64,000 nucleotides of DNA from Ignavibacteria bacterium (GCA_028714695.1 JAQTLX010000008.1:1-64000); one strand, 5' to 3'; positions 18,128 through 27,860 are shown, counted from the stretch's first letter. The notes: a model not told the origin generated them from the sequence alone. A program made the numbers and translations.

Positions 18128-18393
18128 TTTGATTTTATCTATCTCTATATTAAGCAATAAATGTACCAAAACTATGTCTATTCGCTTATATTATGGGGGA
18201 ATAAACTGGGGAAATAATCCACAAAAGACACTTAATTTCAAGATTTAGATAGGGATTTTTATGAGCAAAATTGAAATTACAAATTCTCCGAAATCTTGTA
18301 GAAATTATGGACTAATCATGTAGAAATATTACCCCGATTTTTTACAAAAAAATAAGAAAATTTATATGTCCGGATGTATAATTAGCGTTGTAT

Positions 18394-19737
18394 TTATAAA
18401 TCCATGCCGAATTCCGACAGTTTGTTGTATAACGTCTTTCTGTCGATGCCGAGCAGTTCTGCTGTCTTTTTTTTGTTGCCGTTTGAGATTTCGAGCATCT
18501 TCAGAATGTATTTCTTCTCAAGTTCTTTAAGGCTTATTCCGCTTGAATTGCTGAGGTATTCTTCGAAATAGTTTTTTTCTCCGTTAGTTGAAATATGTTT
18601 CGGCTCTATAGAGCCGTTCGGCGCCGTAATGGCTGCCTGTTCAAGTATGTTCTCCAGTTCGCGTATGTTGCCTTTGTAATTATGATTCATTAATAGTTTA
18701 AGTGCGTCCGGAGAAATCGACAAAGTCTTTCCCAGTTTTCCGCTTAACAGATTCAGTATGAAATTTGTCAATGCCGGTATATCGCTCATCCTTTCATTTA
18801 GCGGCGGCAGTGTTACTGAAACAGTCGATATTCTGTAAAACAAATCCTCGCGGAATGCTTTCGCGCTTATCATTTCGCGTATGTTCTGATTCGTCGCCGA
18901 TATTAATCGGACGTTGACTTTCTTTACGTTGTCGCTTCCGAGCGGTTTCACTTCCCATGTCTCTATCACTCTCAGCAGTTTTGCCTGAAGAGTATAAGGC
19001 ATTTCCGCAATCTCATCGAGGAATAAACTTCCGCCGTTTGCCTGCTCGAAAACACCCTTCTGCGTTTCGGTCGCACCCGTGAATGCGCCTTTTGTATGTC
19101 CGAATAATTCGCTCTCAAGCAGATTTTCCGGAATCGCGCTGCAGTTTATCGCAATGAACGGCTTGTCCTTTCTCTCGCTGTTTATGTGCAATGCCCGCGC
19201 TACAAGTTCTTTTCCCGTTCCGCTCTGTCCCTGTATAAGCACGTTTACGTTAATCTTCGCGGTTCGCTCGATGAAATCATAAACGTCTATCATCTTTTTG
19301 CTTGAACCTATAATCCCGAAGTACGGCTCTTTGTCGGGTACCATCTTCTTTAGATTGCTCAGTTCTTTTGTAAGAGATATTTTCTCGATTGCTTTATCCA
19401 CTTTCAATATGAATTCTTCCAGATTGAAAGGCTTGTTCACGTAATCATACGCGCCGTTCTTCATGGATTCGACAGCCGATGCTACCGAGCCGTATCCCGT
19501 AATCATTATAAAGAGTGTATCCTTTGGTTTTATTTTCAAAAGGTCCATACCCGATAAATCCGGCATCTGAAGGTCAGATATGACGATATCATAAAAATTT
19601 TCTTCTATGAGTTTCTTCGCCGCTACGCTGTTATTTTCGCCTGTTACATTTAACCCCTTCTTTAATAGGACCTTCCTGATTAGGTTCGTTGAATTCTCTT
19701 CGTCATCTACAACAAGCACTTTTATGTGTTCGGACAT
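18394..19737 (-). CDS. Sigma-54-dependent response regulator, NtrC family
   Basis: From the ATG at 19737 this is a 447-residue regulator; the frame continues upstream to 19794 without support. Domains are receiver (VLVVDDEE, phospho-acceptor in VISDLQMPDLSG, lysine in VNKPFNLEE), AAA+ sigma-54 activator (GQSGTGKELVARAL, GAFTGA loop, LFLDEIAEMP) and a Fis-type helix-turn-helix at the C-terminus (KKTAELLGIDRKTLYNKLSE). The GAFTGA loop is intact, so it should activate sigma-54 promoters. No histidine kinase gene is beside it. It lies upstream of, and on the same strand as, the cytochrome operon and may control it (inference). I found no convincing -24/-12 site in 18128-18393, which has no gene. 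Confidence 0.9.
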   Translation of the reverse strand: MSEHIKVLVVDDEENSTNLIRKVLLKKGLNVTGENNSVAAKKLIEENFYDIVISDLQMPDLSGMDLLKIKPKDTLFIMITGYGSVASAVESMKNGAYDYVNKPFNLEEFILKVDKAIEKISLTKELSNLKKMVPDKEPYFGIIGSSKKMIDVYDFIERTAKINVNVLIQGQSGTGKELVARALHINSERKDKPFIAINCSAIPENLLESELFGHTKGAFTGATETQKGVFEQANGGSLFLDEIAEMPYTLQAKLLRVIETWEVKPLGSDNVKKVNVRLISATNQNIREMISAKAFREDLFYRISTVSVTLPPLNERMSDIPALTNFILNLLSGKLGKTLSISPDALKLLMNHNYKGNIRELENILEQAAITAPNGSIEPKHISTNGEKNYFEEYLSNSSGISLKELEKKYILKMLEISNGNKKKTAELLGIDRKTLYNKLSEFGMDL

Positions 19738-19885
19738 ATTATAATAATTTTTGTTTTCTGAATTTAAATACAAAAAGGGAAAAATTCCACACATTTGTAT
19801 TTATTGAGTTGCCTGAATTGACTAACTTACATTAATAACTGAACGATACTAAACAAAATTCCGTTATAATCGTAATTGTAATAAA

Positions 19886-21169
19886 ATGGAAATCGAAAGA
19901 ATATTCTTCTTTTTAATATTTTTCTCTATATTACTGCTGATTCAGTACCTGGTTTACAGAACGTTTCGTAAATTTATCCTGAGAAGCAGATTAAAACCTC
20001 TGACTGTTAATCTTTTAACAAGAGTGCCGTTCATAATATTCCTGATACCGTATTTCCTTTTCATAATTACGAAATTCGATTATTCCAGACTCCCGGATTG
20101 GAGTAACAAATTTATTATCATACCGTTCTTTGTCTTTCAGGGCGCGGTGATTTTCATTGGGTTGTATCTGCTTGCGGGAAAGATAATTAAACTTCCGTTT
20201 CTGTTTATCCGTTTTATAGTAAACCGTTTCAATTTCCTGAAAGAAAAATATAAGAAAATACGCACAAAGAAAGTTGTAGTCGTATTCGATAAATCAAGAA
20301 GGAATTTCCTGACCGCCGCGAGCGCTGGAGTCGCGGGATATGCGTTCATTGGGGCGGGTCTGGGAGCAATGACTAAGGATGAGTTTGTCCTCGAAGAGAA
20401 AAAAGTACGCATAAATAATCTGCCCGATGAAATGAAAGGTCTTATTATCGCTTTAATCAGCGACGTCCATAGCGGTCCCTTCATGGATTACGGGCTTATG
20501 AAACATTATGCGGATGTTATAAACGATATGAATCCCGATTTGATTTTCATTCCCGGCGATATTACAAACTCACGGAAAAACGAATCACAAGTCTTTGCCG
20601 GCGCATTCAGAGATTTAAAAGCAAAATACGGAATATTCGGAACGATGGGAAATCACGACTATTTCAGCGACGCGAATTATATTTCCGATGTACTAAATAA
20701 TGAATCGCCTATAAAAGTGCTGAGAAACGATTTCAGTCACATTAAGATAAACGGCAAAGATTTAATTATTGCAGGCACCGAAGATACTAAAGACAGCGGC
20801 AACGGTTCAAATCACATTATTGTGGATTATATAAACAGTACCGTCAATAAATCAAAAGAGTACCTCAAAACAAATTCATTGCCTTTAAACGTACCAAAAC
20901 TTCTTCTTGTTCATAAACCGTATATGTTCGACCAGATCGCGGATGTGGATTTCGACATGATGTTCAGCGGTCATACGCACGGCGGACAGGTTGTAATTTT
21001 CAAGTACGCGGACTTAAATATTTCCTTTGCCGCTACCGTTAATAAATACATAAGCGGCTTATACAATAACAACGGCAAGTATCTCTACGTTTCGCGCGGT
21101 CTTGGAACCGTCGGACTCCCAATCAGGCTTAATTGCCCTCCCGAAATCACGAAAATCACGCTTATCTGA
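19886..21169 (+). CDS. Membrane-anchored metallophosphoesterase (YkuE/YaeI-like)
   Basis: A 427-residue protein. The N-terminal 140 residues hold three hydrophobic helices and a basic stretch. A twin-arginine-like RRNFLTAASAGVAGYAF segment (about 139-155) precedes the enzyme domain. Calcineurin-like motifs are complete: SDVHSGP, PGDITN, GNHDYF, VHKPYMF and SGHTHGGQ. Relatives include YkuE and YaeI-type enzymes that hydrolyse UDP-diacylglucosamine or other phosphoesters at the membrane; the substrate here is unknown. It is transcribed divergently from the NtrC-type regulator with a 148-bp gap. Confidence 0.87.
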   Translation: MEIERIFFFLIFFSILLLIQYLVYRTFRKFILRSRLKPLTVNLLTRVPFIIFLIPYFLFIITKFDYSRLPDWSNKFIIIPFFVFQGAVIFIGLYLLAGKIIKLPFLFIRFIVNRFNFLKEKYKKIRTKKVVVVFDKSRRNFLTAASAGVAGYAFIGAGLGAMTKDEFVLEEKKVRINNLPDEMKGLIIALISDVHSGPFMDYGLMKHYADVINDMNPDLIFIPGDITNSRKNESQVFAGAFRDLKAKYGIFGTMGNHDYFSDANYISDVLNNESPIKVLRNDFSHIKINGKDLIIAGTEDTKDSGNGSNHIIVDYINSTVNKSKEYLKTNSLPLNVPKLLLVHKPYMFDQIADVDFDMMFSGHTHGGQVVIFKYADLNISFAATVNKYISGLYNNNGKYLYVSRGLGTVGLPIRLNCPPEITKITLI

Positions 21170-21233
21170 ACATAATATTTCAGTTTTTTTAATCAAATTA
21201 TTTTCCCATTTTTGTGTAACATTTACAACAATA

Positions 21234-22841
21234 ATGAAAAAAGCATTTTTAATCTTTCTCTTCATGGGTATTGCTTATTCAATTTTTTCGCAATCATCCT
21301 ATACAAACATTACTATCAGTACCACTAATTCACCCGAGGAACCGTCAATTTGCATTAACCCGAAAAACCTTTACCAGTTAGCGGCGGGCGCAAATATCAG
21401 TTCCGCTTACTATTCTACAAACAGCGGTTTTAACTGGACGCGATTCAACCTGACTAACAGTTCATGGGGTGTCTGGGGCGACCCGTGTCTCATAGCGGAT
21501 ACGGCAGGTAATTTTTATTATTTCCATCTTGCAAATACAACCTCTCCGAACGGATACTGGATTGACAGAATTATCTGCCAAAAATCCACGAACGGCGGAG
21601 CAAGTTACAGCAATCCGGGTTCTTTTACATATTACAATCCGCCCAACTGCCAGCAGGATAAAGAATGGGCAATTGTCGACCCGCGAAATAATAATATATA
21701 TGTTTCCTGGACGCAGTTCGATGTTTACGGAGTAACCACACAGACCGATAGTTCAAGAATTCTGTTTTCTAAATCAACAGACGGCGGTCTTACTTGGGTA
21801 AACTGGGGAACCGGTACCGCTAAAAGAATCGATAAACTTGGCGGCGACTGCGAAGATTCCGATAATACGGTCGAGGGCGCTGTCCCTGCCGTAGGACCAA
21901 ACGGCGAAATATATGTCGGCTGGGCTGGACCGAAAATAAGAAATTCTCAGTTCGGAATATTTTTAAATAAATCCACTGACGCCGGATTAACCTGGCTCAG
22001 TGATCCAATCTACGTCGCTGATGACCCGGGCGGCTGGGATTATATGATTAGCGGCATACAGCGCGCTAACGGAATGCCGATAACATGCTGCGATTTGAGC
22101 AGCAGCCCCTATAGAGGCTATGTCTACATTAACTGGTCAGACAGCGCGGGACCAAATAATCATGATGTGAAATTTGTCCGTTCGACTAACGGCGGCGTAA
22201 ACTGGAGCGCCCCCCTTAAAGTCAATCTTGATACAGGCGGTAAAGAACAGTTCTTCTGCTGGATGACAGTTGACCAGAAAAACGGAAATATTTATATCGT
22301 CTATTACGACAGAAGAGATGACGCTTCTAATGCAGGCGCGACTCAGTTTTATATGGCAAAATCAACAAACGGCGGAGCATCTTTCACGGAAGAAAGAATT
22401 AGTGAAAGCGCATTTATTCCTACATCCAGTACATTCTTTGGTGATTACACAAATATAACGGCATATAACGGTGTGGTGCGCCCCATCTGGGCACGGCTTC
22501 AGGGAACATCTTTAAGCGTTATGACGGCAATTATCGGAGTCCCGACTGGAATCGTTGAACCCGTTGCCGTAACTCCGAAAGAATATAAACTCTTTCAAAA
22601 TACACCGAATCCGTTTAACCCTGCAACAAGCATTAGTTATTCAATACCGAAAGATAATTTCGTTACGCTTAAGGTTTATAACATGCTCGGACAGGAAGTA
22701 GCATCGCTTGTGAACGAATTCAAAAAAGCGGGCGAACACACATTCGAATTTTCGGCAGGAAATCTCTCCAGCGGCGTCTATTTCTATAAACTCACCGCCG
22801 GCGATTTCAGTTCAACAAAAAAGATGATATTAAATAAATAA
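21234..22841 (+). CDS. T9SS-sorted BNR/sialidase-like propeller protein
   Basis: A secreted protein of 535 residues from the ATG at 21234; the open frame upstream overlaps the previous gene and is not coding. It has a signal peptide (AFLIFLFMGIAYSIFSQ). The body holds BNR/Asp-box-like repeats: STNSGFNWT, STNGGASYS, STDGGLTWV, STDAGLTWL, STNGGVNWS, STNGGASFT, which form a six-bladed propeller as in exo-sialidases. The C-terminal 85 residues are a T9SS sorting domain (LFQNTPNPFNPATSIS and SSGVYFYKL). The catalytic residues of sialidases cannot be confirmed, so a binding or structural role is equally possible. Confidence 0.85.
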   Translation: MKKAFLIFLFMGIAYSIFSQSSYTNITISTTNSPEEPSICINPKNLYQLAAGANISSAYYSTNSGFNWTRFNLTNSSWGVWGDPCLIADTAGNFYYFHLANTTSPNGYWIDRIICQKSTNGGASYSNPGSFTYYNPPNCQQDKEWAIVDPRNNNIYVSWTQFDVYGVTTQTDSSRILFSKSTDGGLTWVNWGTGTAKRIDKLGGDCEDSDNTVEGAVPAVGPNGEIYVGWAGPKIRNSQFGIFLNKSTDAGLTWLSDPIYVADDPGGWDYMISGIQRANGMPITCCDLSSSPYRGYVYINWSDSAGPNNHDVKFVRSTNGGVNWSAPLKVNLDTGGKEQFFCWMTVDQKNGNIYIVYYDRRDDASNAGATQFYMAKSTNGGASFTEERISESAFIPTSSTFFGDYTNITAYNGVVRPIWARLQGTSLSVMTAIIGVPTGIVEPVAVTPKEYKLFQNTPNPFNPATSISYSIPKDNFVTLKVYNMLGQEVASLVNEFKKAGEHTFEFSAGNLSSGVYFYKLTAGDFSSTKKMILNK

Positions 22842-22883
22842 TATTTTATATTTTATAAATCGCAATAAAGATTTTATTATAAC

Positions 22884-22919
22884 AAAAAGTGTCAGGTCCT
22901 AAACCTGACACTTTTTTTA
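22884..22919 (+). terminator. Intrinsic terminator after the BNR protein gene
   Basis: A 14-bp stem AAAAAGTGTCAGGT/ACCTGACACTTTTT with a five-base loop, followed by TTTAT, lies 42 bp after the stop. A second, damaged copy of its right arm (AACCTGACACTTTTTT) is at 22979-22994, preceded by the palindrome TCCCGA-ATCA-TCGGGA at 22958-22973. Confidence 0.85.
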
Positions 22920-23117
22920 TTTACATATAATATTATTTAGTGGTACCGGACTGAAAGTCCCGAATCATCGGGATATTAAACCTGACACTTTTTTCATATA
23001 TAATATTTTTTCTTCTGACAGCCAAATCCCGGCTTCGTGACTATCATAAACCCGGTTCAGTTACGAAACAAATGTCTAATAACCGGGAAAATATTTCTTT
23101 TGAATTTTCCCGCCTTC

Positions 23118-23327
23118 ACTTATCTGCTAACCTTGTCTGCTAACCTTGTCTGTTAACCTTATCTGTTAACCTTATCTGTTAACCTTGTCCGTTAACCTTG
23201 TCTGATAACCTTATCTGCTAACCTTGTCTGCTACACCTGTCTGCTACACCTGTCTGCTAACCTTGTCTGCTATATCTGTCTGCTAACCTTGTCTGCTATC
23301 CATGTCTGCTATATCTGTCTGCTATAG
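23118..23327. repeat. 13-bp minisatellite, array 1
   Basis: About 16 imperfect copies of a 13-mer of the form TCTGCTAACCTTG, with variants CTGTTAACCTTAT, CTGCTACACCTGT and CTGCTATATCTGT. It ends in CTGCTATAGGCAGAGG, a palindromic phrase also found near 28267 and 48527, which is probably the seed that expanded. No gene is visible in 22842-23934 apart from repeats and a broken gene end. Confidence 0.85.
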
Positions 23328-23587
23328 GCAGAGGCGTGATATTTTTCAATAGCCCCCGCCTTTAGGCGGGGGAAATATAATAAAATAAACCGGGCTTTAG
23401 CCGAAATCTATTTTATCAAATATTCTTTTGCTTGTTCTCAAATTTAACATTTATCATTGAATCAGAACTCCGCCATAAAAGATTGGCGGATTTTCCCGAT
23501 TCTCGGGACAGGCTGTTAAAATACTTTCATTATTTTATCATCATCATCTTCTTTACCGCTAATTGCTTATTGTCAATTGTTAACCGA
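23321..23587. repeat. 267-bp direct duplication, left copy
   Basis: This stretch is repeated at 23726-23992 (offset 405 bp) with very few differences. It holds the hairpin CCCCCGCC-TTTA-GGCGGGGG and a CGGGCTTTAGCCG phrase. Its right end includes the last codons of the T9SS gene that ends at 23935. Each copy follows a 13-mer array, so array and 267-bp block were duplicated together. Confidence 0.85.
23530..23587 (-). pseudogene. Broken 3' end of a T9SS sorting-domain gene
   Basis: The last 18 or so codons of a T9SS gene (reading the terminal LTIDNKQLAVKKMMMIK region and its stop) are present here, then the frame is lost at the junction with the 13-mer array. The same bases form the true end of the gene at 23935-25464. 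This is a duplication remnant, not an expressed gene. Confidence 0.75.
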
Positions 23588-23733
23588 ACTTATCTGCTAA
23601 CCTTGTCTGCTATATCTGTCTGCTATATCTGTCTGCTATATCTGTCTGCTATATCTGTCTGCTATATCTGTCTGCTATATCTGTCTGCTATATCTGTCTG
23701 CTATATCTGTCTGTTATATCTGTCTGCTATAGG
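23588..23733. repeat. 13-bp minisatellite, array 2
   Basis: About 11 copies of the 13-mer CTGTCTGCTATAT, much more homogeneous than array 1, which suggests recent expansion. Because 13 is not a multiple of three, open frames run through it (for example a plus-strand one encoding an LSAISVCYICLLY repeat), but these are artefacts. Confidence 0.88.
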
Positions 23734-23934
23734 CAGAGGCGTGATATTTTTCAATAGCCCCCGCCTTTAGGCGGGGGAAATGTAATAAAATAAACCGGGC
23801 TTTAGCCGAAATCTATTTTACCAAATATTCTTTTGCTTGTTCTCAAATTTAACATTTATCATTGAATCAGAACTCCGCCATAAAAGATTGGCGGATTTTC
23901 CCGATTCTCGGGACAGGCTGTTAAAATACTTTCA

Positions 23935-25464
23935 TTATTTTATCATCATCATCTTCTTTACCGCTAATTGCTTATTGTCAATTGTTAACCGATAGAAATA
24001 AATCCCGCTTGGCAATTGGTTATTTGAAAACGGGACTTCATAAGTACCGGGGCGTAGTTTTTCGTTTACCAATGTTGCAGCCTCTTTCCCTAGTACATCA
24101 TATACTTTTAATGTCACTAATCCGGTTTCCGGTTTCAGATTTACATCTTCACCTATCGAAAACTTTATCGTCGTAACCGGATTAAACGGATTGGGATAAT
24201 TCTGGTATAACTTGTACTCGCCCGGAGTAATTGTCGTGACTTGTCTTATGATTGTCAAACTATCGGGTTTGTTAAAAGAACGGATATTGCAATATATATC
24301 AAAAGAACCCAGTCTATCATCTACAAATATTGTAATTATTTTATCGTTAAATATTGCTATTGATGATGTTCCTTTATTCGAATTGGGATATTGATTAGTA
24401 ACCAAAAATGGACTTCCTATTAATAATCCCGATGCGGTCATTCTCTGCATGTACGGAACTGTCTTTGTGCCGGCTTCTCTCTCAAAACTGATTACCATAT
24501 CGCCATTTTTTCGTTTACATAACTGCGGATATAATTCTGTGCCGCCGTTTGAAAACCTAAAGTTATTCCCGTTTGGCGTTCCGTCGGCATTGTACAATTG
24601 AATCAAATTATATGCATCTCCCGAATTATCTTCTATTTGTATAAACACAATACAAAATCTTCCCGAATCATCCGATGATATTTTCGGTAAATGCTGATAA
24701 TCATATAACACGGTATCATTGTTTACTCTTACATTATTTCCTGTTTTATTCCCGAATTTGTCGTACATCTGCATGTAAATATCATCCCCATTCTGAATCG
24801 AAGGGGGTCTTGGGTCCTGCCAGGCAGCAATGAAACTCCCATCACGCCTTTTTGTGACAACAGGATGTGTATGCCGTCCGGTAATTGTTGTGTCATCATT
24901 TACTCGTGTTCTGCTCCCAATTCTATTGCCAGAAGCATCTATTAATTGATAATAGATGTTTATGTTACTTGGTGTATAATTTATTTCATGCACTATAACA
25001 AAAGTGCCGCTTGTGTCGCAGGATATATGATGATAACCAGCCCCCCAATCTCTTAAACTATCTAAAATTATTATATCTGAAATTGGAATACCGGTATTGT
25101 TAAATAATCTGAATTTAGGAACTGTATCAGAAAAAACCATTCCAAAACTACCATCTTTTCTAACGGCAATCTCCTGATTACTTGCGTTCGATATTAATAA
25201 AAAATTATTTCCTGTTTTTTGACCATTATTGTTGAACTTTTGACAATATATGCCGTACGGGGTAGTCCTTGTATCCGTCCATACAACCACAAAATTCCCG
25301 TTGCTGTCCACACCGACTTTTCCTTGTTCTTGTATCGTCTGTGTCGTATCATCATTCACCCTGAAATCATTCACGAGTTGTGAATAGGAAATGGAAGTTT
25401 TAAAAGCAGTAAAAAATATTATGAAGACTGTAATCTTAAGAAATATTTTTAATCCGTTTTTCAT
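23935..25464 (-). CDS. T9SS-sorted propeller-like secreted protein, paralogue A
   Basis: A 509-residue secreted protein with a signal peptide (FLKITVFIIFFTAF) and repeated strands such as GNFVVVWTDTR, GSFIAAWQDPR and GRFCIVFIQ, which suggest a beta-propeller. The C-terminal T9SS sorting domain has LYQNYPNPFNPVTTI, VYDVLGKEAATLVN and PSGIYFYRL. It is a tandem paralogue of the gene at 25517-27040, with long identical stretches. No enzymatic motif is visible. Its 3' end has been copied upstream of the second minisatellite. Confidence 0.85.
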   Translation of the reverse strand: MKNGLKIFLKITVFIIFFTAFKTSISYSQLVNDFRVNDDTTQTIQEQGKVGVDSNGNFVVVWTDTRTTPYGIYCQKFNNNGQKTGNNFLLISNASNQEIAVRKDGSFGMVFSDTVPKFRLFNNTGIPISDIIILDSLRDWGAGYHHISCDTSGTFVIVHEINYTPSNINIYYQLIDASGNRIGSRTRVNDDTTITGRHTHPVVTKRRDGSFIAAWQDPRPPSIQNGDDIYMQMYDKFGNKTGNNVRVNNDTVLYDYQHLPKISSDDSGRFCIVFIQIEDNSGDAYNLIQLYNADGTPNGNNFRFSNGGTELYPQLCKRKNGDMVISFEREAGTKTVPYMQRMTASGLLIGSPFLVTNQYPNSNKGTSSIAIFNDKIITIFVDDRLGSFDIYCNIRSFNKPDSLTIIRQVTTITPGEYKLYQNYPNPFNPVTTIKFSIGEDVNLKPETGLVTLKVYDVLGKEAATLVNEKLRPGTYEVPFSNNQLPSGIYFYRLTIDNKQLAVKKMMMIK

Positions 25465-25516
25465 AACTCTTTAATTTAAATTTAATTGCTTTTTCATTCG
25501 AAGAATTCATAGTCAT

Positions 25517-27040
25517 TTATTTCAATAACGTCATCTTCTTTACCGCTAATTGCTTATTGTCAATTGTTAATCGATAGAAATAAATTCCGCTTGGCAATTG
25601 GTTATTCGAAAACTGGACTTCATAAGTACCTGGACGTAGTTTTTCGTTAACTAAGGTAGCAATTTCTTTCCCGAGTACATCATATACTTTTAGTTTCACT
25701 AAACCGTTTTCCGTTTTCCGGTTTACATCTTCACATATCGAAAACTTTATCTTCGTAACCGGATTGAACGGGTTTGGATAATTCTGAAACAACTTATATT
25801 CGTTCGGAGTAATTGTCGTGACTTGTCTTATGATTGTTAAACTATCGGGATTGTTAAACGAACGGATATTGCAATATACATCGCTGTTTCCATTCCGTGT
25901 GTCTGTCCACACGGTTATTATTTTGTCATTATATAATGCTGTTGATGTTTGGTATTTAGAAAAATTTGATGCTTGGTTTGATACAGGAAATGAATTTCCG
26001 ATTAATGTTCCATTTGCGTTAAATCGCTGTTCAAATGGAAGATATACTCCTAAATCCCTTCTGTAACAGATAATCATATCTCCGTTTTTTCTTTTACTTA
26101 CCAGAGGATACATTTCTGTCTGTTCGCTTCCTTGAAATCCAAAGTTATTTCCTTTTGGCGTTCCGTCCTGATTATACAGTTGCATTAAGTTATATGCAGA
26201 ACCTGAGTAGTCCTCAACTTCTATAAACACAATACAAAATCTTCCCGAATCATCCGATGATATTTTCGGTAAATGCTGATAATCATATAATACTGTGTCA
26301 TTATTTACTCTTACATTATTTCCTATTTTATTTCCAAGTTTGTTATAGATTTGCATATATACATCGTCCCCATTTTGAACAGCCGGTGGTCTCGGGTCCT
26401 GCCATACAACTATAAAACTCCCGTCGCGTCTTTTTGTAACCACAGGATTGGTATGCCGCCCGGTTATTGTCGTGTCGTCGTTTACACGCGTTCTGTTTCC
26501 TATTTTATTCCCCAAAGAATCTATTCTTTGAAAATATATGTTTATATTTGAATTGGAAAAATATTTTCCGTAAACAACCACAAAGTTTCCGCTTGAGTCA
26601 CAGGAAATTGAATGGGAAACGAATTCGAAACCCCGCGCACTGTCAATTACAACGACACTGGATATCGGCATTCCCAAATTGTTGAACAATCTGAATTTTG
26701 ACACTGTATCTAATACCAAAACCCCAAAACTCCCGTCCTTTCTTACGGCAATATTAGGCGCGCTTGAATTGGGAAATATCTGAGAATTCATCCCTATACG
26801 CTGACCGCTATTGTTGAATCTCTGGCAAAAAATGCCTCCTGGTGTTATTCGATTATCACGCCATACAACCACAAAATTCCCGTTGCCGTCCACACCAACT
26901 TTTCCCTCTTCCTGTATCGTCTGTGTCGTGTCATCATTCACCTTGAAATCATTCACAAGTTGCGAATAGGAAATGGTAGAAGTAAGAAATAATATGGCAA
27001 AGACTGTAATTGTAAGAAATATTTTAAATTCTTTTTTCAT
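25517..27040 (-). CDS. T9SS-sorted propeller-like secreted protein, paralogue B
   Basis: A 507-residue protein, clearly homologous over its whole length to its neighbour: same signal peptide, the same N-terminal QLVNDFKVNDDTTQTIQE segment, the same RVNDDTTITGRHTNPVVTKRRDG block and the same T9SS end (LFQNYPNPFNPVTKI). Differences cluster in the middle blades. Gap to paralogue A is 52 bp on the same strand, so a recent tandem duplication and probable co-transcription. The ligand or role is unknown. Confidence 0.85.
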   Translation of the reverse strand: MKKEFKIFLTITVFAILFLTSTISYSQLVNDFKVNDDTTQTIQEEGKVGVDGNGNFVVVWRDNRITPGGIFCQRFNNSGQRIGMNSQIFPNSSAPNIAVRKDGSFGVLVLDTVSKFRLFNNLGMPISSVVVIDSARGFEFVSHSISCDSSGNFVVVYGKYFSNSNINIYFQRIDSLGNKIGNRTRVNDDTTITGRHTNPVVTKRRDGSFIVVWQDPRPPAVQNGDDVYMQIYNKLGNKIGNNVRVNNDTVLYDYQHLPKISSDDSGRFCIVFIEVEDYSGSAYNLMQLYNQDGTPKGNNFGFQGSEQTEMYPLVSKRKNGDMIICYRRDLGVYLPFEQRFNANGTLIGNSFPVSNQASNFSKYQTSTALYNDKIITVWTDTRNGNSDVYCNIRSFNNPDSLTIIRQVTTITPNEYKLFQNYPNPFNPVTKIKFSICEDVNRKTENGLVKLKVYDVLGKEIATLVNEKLRPGTYEVQFSNNQLPSGIYFYRLTIDNKQLAVKKMTLLK

Positions 27041-27444
27041 TGACTTGGCAATTAATGTTTATCTCAAATCAGCGGTACTAATCTTAAACTAAAATAAATG
27101 AGATGAAACCAACAATAATATTATATTATTTCACGATACAAACAAGATAATAATGCAAATATTTATAATAATTATATTAATAAAATAATAACATTTTATT
27201 GTCATGGAATAATTCGTTTTCAAAAACTCGCGCCTATTTTATTCCAATTATTATTCATATCCGCATAAAATGAAACCATACCTTTTACAAAAAATATTTG
27301 ACCTGTAGATTAACTATCATTAACTCCGGCCCGGCGGTTATTTGTTATTTGTTTCGCTAAATTTGTTGTAACTTAAATATTTGAATATATCGAAAGACAC
27401 TTTCGTCTTTGAAATCATTACCCGAAAACACTCCATCATATCTC

Positions 27445-27795
27445 ATTTGTAAACAATAATTTAACTCACTCCTTGGTCATTTATTGTCGGACTTCTCCTA
27501 TTATTTTTTATATTTGTACTGAATATTTTTTACAAAAATGGTAACTCTGATAATCACATATCATCAAACAAAATGCGGCAATACAATCGATACAAAAATG
27601 ATACCTGAAATGACCCCCCAGGGGTCATTTTTAAACTACTTAAAAATCAATGTTTTATCGTCGAAATGATGCCGAATGAGACCTTTTTGTGAAATTCAAT
27701 AAGTTCTTTGACATAAACGATTGTTTTTTCAATACCGACACCTGAGAAATGACACCAAAACGGTGTCATTTTGATACCCCCGGTATCATCCCGTC
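27445..27795. repeat. Dispersed nine-octamer element, copy A
   Basis: About 350 bp homologous to 48846-49222. Nine octamers related to ATGATACC occur in fixed order: 27598, 27610, 27621 (inverted), 27666, 27676, 27749, 27762 (inverted), 27771, 27782 (inverted). They form hairpins at 27608-27630, 27749-27769 and 27772-27788. A conserved GTTCTTTGACATAAAC lies at 27703-27718. Upstream, TTG-N22-TATATTTG (27484-27516) resembles a Bacteroidota-type promoter. No protein is encoded. 27041-27444 is AT-rich with no gene seen. Confidence 0.75.
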
Positions 27796-27860
27796 AAATC
27801 CTGTTTCCCTGCCTGCATGAACTTTGCACTATTAGGCATCTGAACTGATATCGAAAAATA

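Noticed and set aside
18128-18393. A sigma-54 promoter for the cytochrome operon next to the NtrC-type activator
   Set aside because: I looked for TGGCAC-N5-TTGC on the minus strand and found no convincing match, so the regulatory link remains contextual. A TAGTTTTG box at 18167-18174 lacks a clear partner.
23432-23770. Plus-strand open frame with LSAISVCYICLLY repeats
   Set aside because: It is created by the 13-bp minisatellite (13 x 3 = 39 bases gives a 13-residue period) and crosses a duplication junction; no start signal and unnatural composition.
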